Assembly (NCBI RefSeq): GCF_029893345.1
Contig: NZ_JARXVE010000010.1
Coordinates: forward strand, 124,001-188,000
Length of the DNA stretch: 64,000 nucleotides
Direction: 5' to 3'
From: Mycolicibacterium frederiksbergense
GTDB lineage: Bacteria > Actinomycetota > Actinomycetes > Mycobacteriales > Mycobacteriaceae
The position numbers and the translations under genes were made by a program. The first letter of the stretch is position 1, and each line of letters begins with the position of its first letter. Below, piece by piece: positions 59,944 to 64,000 of this stretch. Below the pieces are notes generated by a model, which saw only the letters and a list, made by a program, of their open reading frames with translations, did not search any database and was not told the origin of the DNA.

Positions 59944-59977
59944 CGGCCCCGCTCCGCCCCGATCAGAAAGGAACACG

Positions 59978-60874
59978 ATGACCAATCCCGGTACCGATGC
60001 CACCGTGCCGGCCGCGCCGATCGCCTGGCCGGCCGGTTACTCCGCCGCCGCGACCCTCGGTTTCGACCTGGACGCCGAGGATGTTGCGCTCACCATCGAC
60101 CCCGGCACCCGCAACCGACTGTCGGTGATGAGTCACCAGGCGTACGGCGCCCTCACCGGCGTTCCCCGCGTGCTCGACCTGCTCGACCGGTACGACCTGA
60201 AGGCGACCTTCTTCGCCCCCGGCTACACCGTCGAACGGTATCCGGAGCTGCTCCGGCGGATCCGCGACGCCGGGCACGAGATCGCACATCACGGCTACAT
60301 GCACGAGGCGATGGGCGGGATCCCGCCCGAGCAGGAGGCGGCGATCATCGATCGTGGCCTGGAGTCGCTCGACACCGTGCTGGGCGTTCGGCCCACCGGC
60401 TATCGCGCACCGCTCTGGGAGACCTCGTACGACACTGCCCGGATCCTGCTCGACCGCGGATTCCTGTACGACTCGTCGCTGATGGACTCGGACCTGCCGT
60501 ACGAACTCGCCGAGCGGCCGGGTCCCGACGCTCGCAGCATCGTCGAGATTCCGGTGTCGTGGGCCCTCGACGACTGGGAACAGTTCGCGTTCGTGCCCGA
60601 GGTCTTCGGCCCCGGCGTCATCGAGGACCCCGCGAAGGCCCTGTCCATCTGGACCGGTGAGCTGGTGGAGGCGCACCGGCACAAGTCCTGCTTCACCCTC
60701 ACGATCCACCCATTCCTCAGTGGGCGCCTCGGCCGGATCCGCGCGCTGGAGACCCTCATTGAAACCATGCTCGACCTCCCCGGCCTGTGGGTTGCACCCG
60801 CCGGCCAGATCGCCGAGCACGTCCGTTCACTCCAACTCACCCCGCGGGTGTTCCCGCAGCCGGAGGTTCAGTAA
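59978..60874 (+). CDS. NodB/polysaccharide-deacetylase family amidohydrolase
   Basis: A 298-residue NodB-fold deacetylase. Motif 1 is LGFDLDAED (metal and base Asp residues), motif 2 is HHGYMHE (His-x-x-x-His metal ligands), motif 3 is GYRAPLWE, motif 5 FTLTIHPFLSGR. This group, related to PuuE allantoinase and peptidoglycan-deacetylase-like enzymes, acts on small amides as well as sugars. With no signal sequence it is cytosolic, so a small N-acyl or cyclic ureide compound fits better than cell wall. AGAAAGGA precedes the ATG. It is 3 bases from the ureohydrolase gene. Confidence 0.85.
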   Translation: MTNPGTDATVPAAPIAWPAGYSAAATLGFDLDAEDVALTIDPGTRNRLSVMSHQAYGALTGVPRVLDLLDRYDLKATFFAPGYTVERYPELLRRIRDAGHEIAHHGYMHEAMGGIPPEQEAAIIDRGLESLDTVLGVRPTGYRAPLWETSYDTARILLDRGFLYDSSLMDSDLPYELAERPGPDARSIVEIPVSWALDDWEQFAFVPEVFGPGVIEDPAKALSIWTGELVEAHRHKSCFTLTIHPFLSGRLGRIRALETLIETMLDLPGLWVAPAGQIAEHVRSLQLTPRVFPQPEVQ

Positions 60875-60877
60875 GCC

Positions 60878-61843
60878 ATGACCGATCAGATCCAGCGTCC
60901 CATCGGCCCCGTCGACGCCACCCATATGCCGCGGTACGCGGGCTCGTCCACCTTCGCGCGCCTGCCGCGGATCGACGAGGTGTCCCGTCATGACATCGCG
61001 TTCCTCGGTTGCCCGTTCGACGGCGGCGTGTCCTTCCGCCCGGGTGCCCGGTTCGGTCCGGCGTCGATCCGCCAGGCGTCGCGCAACCTGCGGCCCACGT
61101 ACCACCCGATCCAGGACGTCAACCCGTACGACACCCTGCAGGCCGTCGATGCGGGTGACGTGCCGTGCAGCCCGTACGACATCGACGACAGCCTGCGGCA
61201 GATCGAGGGGGCGATCGGCGAACTCAACGGCACGGGCTCCCACGTGATTCTGCTGGGCGGCGATCACACGATCGCACTGGCCGGCCTGCGTGCGGTCGCC
61301 CGCGAGCACGGCCCGGTCGCGCTCGTCCACTTCGACGCCCACCTCGACACCTGGGACAGCTACTTCGGCGCCGACCGGACCCATGGCACGATTTTCCGGC
61401 GCGCGTTCGAAGAGGGGCTGCTGATCCCCGACGCCAGCACCCACATCGGGATCCGCGGTCCGATCTATTCCAGCCAGGACCTCGATGACGACGCCCGATT
61501 CGGGTTCTCCATCATCCGCTCCGAGGACGTCGACCAACTCGGAACCGATGAGATCGGCCACCGGATCCGGCAGCGCGCGGGCTCGAACCCGGTGTACCTG
61601 TCCATCGACATCGACGTGCTCGACCCGGCCTTCGCTCCGGGTACCGGCACGCCGGAGATCGGTGGCATGACCTCACGGGAACTGCTGCGCCTGGTGCGTG
61701 GTCTGCCGCAGGAGCAGATCGTCGCCTCGGACATCGTCGAGGTTTCCCCCGCGTACGACCACGCTGAGGTGACGTCGCTGGCGGCAGCCACACTCGGCTA
61801 CGAGATCAGCGCGCTGCTCGCCCGTCGGGGCACCACCGGGTAG
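60878..61843 (+). CDS. Agmatinase-family ureohydrolase (SpeB-like)
   Basis: A 321-residue binuclear manganese ureohydrolase. Metal ligands are in LGGDHTIAL, HFDAHLDTWD and SIDIDVLDPAFAPGTGTPE, all intact. It hydrolyses a guanidino compound to urea and an amine; SpeB acts on agmatine, GbuA on 4-guanidinobutyrate. The variant loop THGTIFRRAFEEGLL is of the guanidinobutyrase/agmatinase type. No urease or amine oxidase gene is beside it. Last gene of the permease-SDR-SDR-deacetylase-ureohydrolase operon; a perfect terminator follows. Confidence 0.9.
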   Translation: MTDQIQRPIGPVDATHMPRYAGSSTFARLPRIDEVSRHDIAFLGCPFDGGVSFRPGARFGPASIRQASRNLRPTYHPIQDVNPYDTLQAVDAGDVPCSPYDIDDSLRQIEGAIGELNGTGSHVILLGGDHTIALAGLRAVAREHGPVALVHFDAHLDTWDSYFGADRTHGTIFRRAFEEGLLIPDASTHIGIRGPIYSSQDLDDDARFGFSIIRSEDVDQLGTDEIGHRIRQRAGSNPVYLSIDIDVLDPAFAPGTGTPEIGGMTSRELLRLVRGLPQEQIVASDIVEVSPAYDHAEVTSLAAATLGYEISALLARRGTTG

Positions 61844-61871
61844 CGACGGCGGTCCACCGGGTAGCGATGCG

Positions 61872-61899
61872 GCCCCGTCCCTCGATCGAGGGACGGGGC
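61872..61899. terminator. Perfect palindromic terminator
   Basis: GCCCCGTCCCTCGA (61872-61885) and TCGAGGGACGGGGC (61886-61899) form a 14-base perfect palindrome between the convergent ureohydrolase and PucR genes. The sequence CACCGGGTAGCGA also occurs twice just before it. Confidence 0.8.
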
Positions 61900-61914
61900 T
61901 TCACGCGTTGCGGT

Positions 61915-63423
61915 TCAAGACTTCCGACCTCCGCCGAGCAGATCCCGGGCGCGCAGCGCGATCCACAACTGCACGATGTCGGAGGTCTCGGACAGTTGCG
62001 TGCCGGTGAGCTCTTCGATCTTGCGTACCCGGTACAACACGGTCTGCCGGTGCACGTTCATCGCGGTGGAGGTGCGCTGCCATGACCGTTGATGGGCGAG
62101 GAAGGACTCGAGCGTGTCGACCAGATCGGTGCGGTTCTGCGCATCGTGGTCGAGCAGCGGTCCCAGCCAGCGTTGGACCAACGCTTGCGCATCCTCGACA
62201 CCACCCACGCCGGTCCACACCATGGCGTCGCCGTAGCGGACCAGGGCGTCGCCGGTCCGTTGTGCGGTGCCCAGCGCCCACACCGCTTCTTTCGCCGCTT
62301 CCGCCGACCGGCCGACGGTCTTCATTGCCAGGCTGAGACCGATCCGGGCGGACGCCCCAAGGGAATTCTCAACCACGTCGACGGCCTCGTCGGACAGCGG
62401 AATCACCGCGTGCGCCACATCCGATCGCACCATCGTGAGATGCGGGATCCGGTGCCGCCACAGTGCCACGTGCAGGTCCCGCAGCCGTTGCGGTTCATCG
62501 CAGGTCGCCGCGACGAAGATCGAGTGCGCCGGATCGAGACCGGCCCCCATCAGCTGCCGGCGCGCCCCCCGCGCTTCGGCTCGTCCGTCGACGAGTTGCG
62601 CGGTGAGCTCGGCACCGGTGCGCCGAGAGTGGGCCAGGGCCAGGTGGGTCTGCGAGAGTTCGAGCGCGATGACGGTCGCGGCGTGCTGCATCAGTACGCC
62701 GTCGAGCCCGGCGTTGCCGGCCGGTGTCGCCGCCAGCACCGCGTCCTCATGCGTCGGAACCTCGCCGACCAGTAATTCCACCCCTCCGGTACTGCGGATC
62801 GATCGGGCACCCGCGGCGAGCGTGCCCTGCGCGGCGTCACGCACCGCTTCGGCCACGTCCGCGCTCGGATGCGGGCCTTCCGGGTGGTACGCCTGACCGG
62901 TCAGGCGATCACACACAAAAACGGGGCAGCCCAGTTCCTTGGTGAGCGCGTCCGCGATCCGGGACCGCGTCAGGTCGCCGGCCGCGGTACGCCGCAAGGT
63001 GTCGTAGATCCGCTCGGTGCGGATCAGCCGCTGGGACTGCTCCAGCAGTGTCGCCTCGGCGACGGCCCGCGAAATTGCGACGAACGGCATCGGATAGCGG
63101 ATCCACAACACCGGCAGTCCGAGCCGTTCGCTCGCCGCGGTGAAGCGCTGGGTGAGCCTGGGGCAGTACATCTGCTCGCCGATCGCGAGCCCACTGGCAC
63201 CCACGCGGTCGAGTTCCTCGACCAGACGCTCCTGGTCGGCCGCCGAAGCGGGGAACGACATGCCGTTCGTCATCAGGAGTTCGCGGGTGCTGACCCACTG
63301 CCACGGCTCCGGCAGATCCGACGTGTGCGTCCAGGACACCTGCCGGTCGAGACCGGTCTTGCCGGAATGCAGGCGCAGCTGCAGGTGCGGCATGTCCAGC
63401 AGTTCGCGCACCGTGATGCTCAC
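61915..63423 (-). CDS. PucR family transcriptional regulator
   Basis: A 502-residue regulator of the PucR/CdaR type. The N-terminal PucR domain (ITVRELLDMPHLQLRLHSGK, VGASGLAIGEQMYCP) is followed by a middle GGDEF-like region and a C-terminal helix-turn-helix, QRSWQRTSTAMNVHRQTVLY then RVRKIEELTG. PucR activates purine catabolism in Bacillus; other members control amino-acid and amine use. It lies between the ureohydrolase operon (convergent) and the NCS1 permease gene (same strand, 66 bases upstream), and is the natural candidate to control both. Confidence 0.87.
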   Translation of the reverse strand: MSITVRELLDMPHLQLRLHSGKTGLDRQVSWTHTSDLPEPWQWVSTRELLMTNGMSFPASAADQERLVEELDRVGASGLAIGEQMYCPRLTQRFTAASERLGLPVLWIRYPMPFVAISRAVAEATLLEQSQRLIRTERIYDTLRRTAAGDLTRSRIADALTKELGCPVFVCDRLTGQAYHPEGPHPSADVAEAVRDAAQGTLAAGARSIRSTGGVELLVGEVPTHEDAVLAATPAGNAGLDGVLMQHAATVIALELSQTHLALAHSRRTGAELTAQLVDGRAEARGARRQLMGAGLDPAHSIFVAATCDEPQRLRDLHVALWRHRIPHLTMVRSDVAHAVIPLSDEAVDVVENSLGASARIGLSLAMKTVGRSAEAAKEAVWALGTAQRTGDALVRYGDAMVWTGVGGVEDAQALVQRWLGPLLDHDAQNRTDLVDTLESFLAHQRSWQRTSTAMNVHRQTVLYRVRKIEELTGTQLSETSDIVQLWIALRARDLLGGGRKS

Positions 63424-63489
63424 CAGCCAACCGTATCGCTGGACCGATCAGTGAACGAGATTGCCGTCACCCGCCGCGGTGTTCGTCGG

Positions 63490-64000
63490 TCATTGCGCGA
63501 CCTCGGCGGCGGCCGGCGTGGTCACGGCGACGGCACGCTGGTTCCAGAGCTTGATCAGCCCGAGGTAGATGAAGAAGGTGGCGACGGTCCCCACGATCCA
63601 CGCCGTGTCGATGCCGCCGATCTTGCTGGCTACCGCGCCCTGATAGAACGCCGTTGACATGAAAGGGATCTGGACGACGAAGCCGAGGAAGTAGCTGAGC
63701 ACGGCGGGGACGTTGAATGCGCCGTAGCCGCTCTTCGGGTCGCTGAACGAGGCCGGGTCGTAGTGCCCCTTCTTGACCACGTAGTAGTCGATCAGGTTGA
63801 CGATGCTCCACGGGATCAGCAGGTAGATCAGGATGCTGATGAAGTTGGAGTACTGGACCAGGAAGTCGTCGGAAAATCCAACGGCGGCGACGAACACCAC
63901 CACCGCGATCACCGTCGCCGTGATGTTCCGGGCCGAGGACTTCGGCGACCACTTCAATTTGAAGGCCTGGATGCAGGTCAGGATGCACAGCGACGATCCG
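63490..64000 (-). CDS. NCS1 family permease (5' part outside window)
   Basis: Partial gene: the last 170 codons are visible. ALSYFLGFVVQIPFMST-type helices and the loop DYYVVKKGHYDPASFSDPKS, preceded by CIQAFKLKWSPKSSARN and NFISILIYLLIPWSIVNL, are hallmarks of the nucleobase:cation symporter-1 family (cytosine, hydantoin, allantoin, thiamine). The upstream frame is open to the window edge. It lies 66 bases upstream of pucR and may be co-transcribed with it. The substrate likely relates to the deacetylase-ureohydrolase operon. Confidence 0.87.
   Translation of the reverse strand, partial: GSSLCILTCIQAFKLKWSPKSSARNITATVIAVVVFVAAVGFSDDFLVQYSNFISILIYLLIPWSIVNLIDYYVVKKGHYDPASFSDPKSGYGAFNVPAVLSYFLGFVVQIPFMSTAFYQGAVASKIGGIDTAWIVGTVATFFIYLGLIKLWNQRAVAVTTPAAAEVAQ

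Noticed and set aside
1..64000. CRISPR arrays, tRNA or rRNA genes, prophage or intact insertion sequences
   Set aside because: Looked for and not recognised; the only short repeats are the regulatory motifs and the 63-bp pair reported.

Overview
The window is high-GC chromosomal DNA of a mycobacterium, most likely a rapid grower of the Mycolicibacterium type. The evidence is the set of mycobacterial markers: the PrrA/PrrB two-component pair, citrate synthases CitA and GltA2, a hemophore-related secreted protein, a GjpA-like envelope protein, a DUF2630 protein beside an Rv0897c-type oxidoreductase, and many GTG/TTG starts with ATGA overlaps. No rRNA, tRNA, CRISPR array, phage or intact insertion sequence was recognised.

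Layout. 1-5.0 kb: a truncated kinase, a three-gene ECF vitamin transporter (ykoE-ykoD-ykoC type, minus strand) and a GjpA-like protein. 5.1-11.7 kb: a housekeeping stretch with a VOC protein, a mycothiol-dependent-isomerase-like protein, citA, pdxH, an MFS transporter, a TetR regulator and gltA2. 11.8-15.4 kb: a YbaK deacylase, a DHA2 drug exporter with its MarR regulator, an NTF2-like protein and a divergent TetR regulator. 15.4-27.0 kb: a catabolic island, with a seven-gene minus-strand operon (gamma-glutamyl hydrolase, SDR, glutamine-synthetase-like ligase, aldehyde dehydrogenase, indolepyruvate ferredoxin oxidoreductase, valine/leucine dehydrogenase, ACT-like protein), a divergent GntR/FadR regulator and an amino-acid permease. 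27.2-31.5 kb: the conserved core resumes (Rv0897c- and Rv0898c-like genes, FKBP, prrB, prrA). 31.6-37.3 kb: three ABC exporter half-transporters under a SoxR-like operator. 37.4-42.6 kb: a hydrolase with an attenuator-like leader, small secreted proteins, a DUF1254 protein and an epoxide hydrolase. 42.6-48.6 kb: an FAD monooxygenase with a divergent TetR regulator, a LuxR regulator and two acyl-CoA synthetases. 48.6-56.4 kb: a primary-amine degradation island (IclR, two permeases, aldehyde dehydrogenase, copper amine oxidase, small membrane protein). 56.4-57.0 kb: eroded DUF559 gene remnants with direct repeats. 57.0-64.0 kb: a second nitrogen-compound island (permease, two SDRs, NodB-type deacetylase, agmatinase-family ureohydrolase, PucR regulator, NCS1 permease).

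How the genes work together. At least three separate systems for reduced organic nitrogen sit in about 50 kb, each with its own permease and regulator. The most unusual is the 15.4-27.0 kb operon. Its enzymes could glutamylate an amine, oxidise an attached alcohol to an acid, release the amino acid, deaminate it and convert the 2-oxo acid to acyl-CoA. The second converts primary amines to aldehydes and acids. The third looks built around a guanidino or acylated amine compound. Substrates for all three are inferred, not shown. Several clear operator-like palindromes (at about 12.3, 14.6, 24.7, 31.6 and 43.8 kb) and a dispersed repeat family (50.9 and 52.6 kb) mark the control regions.
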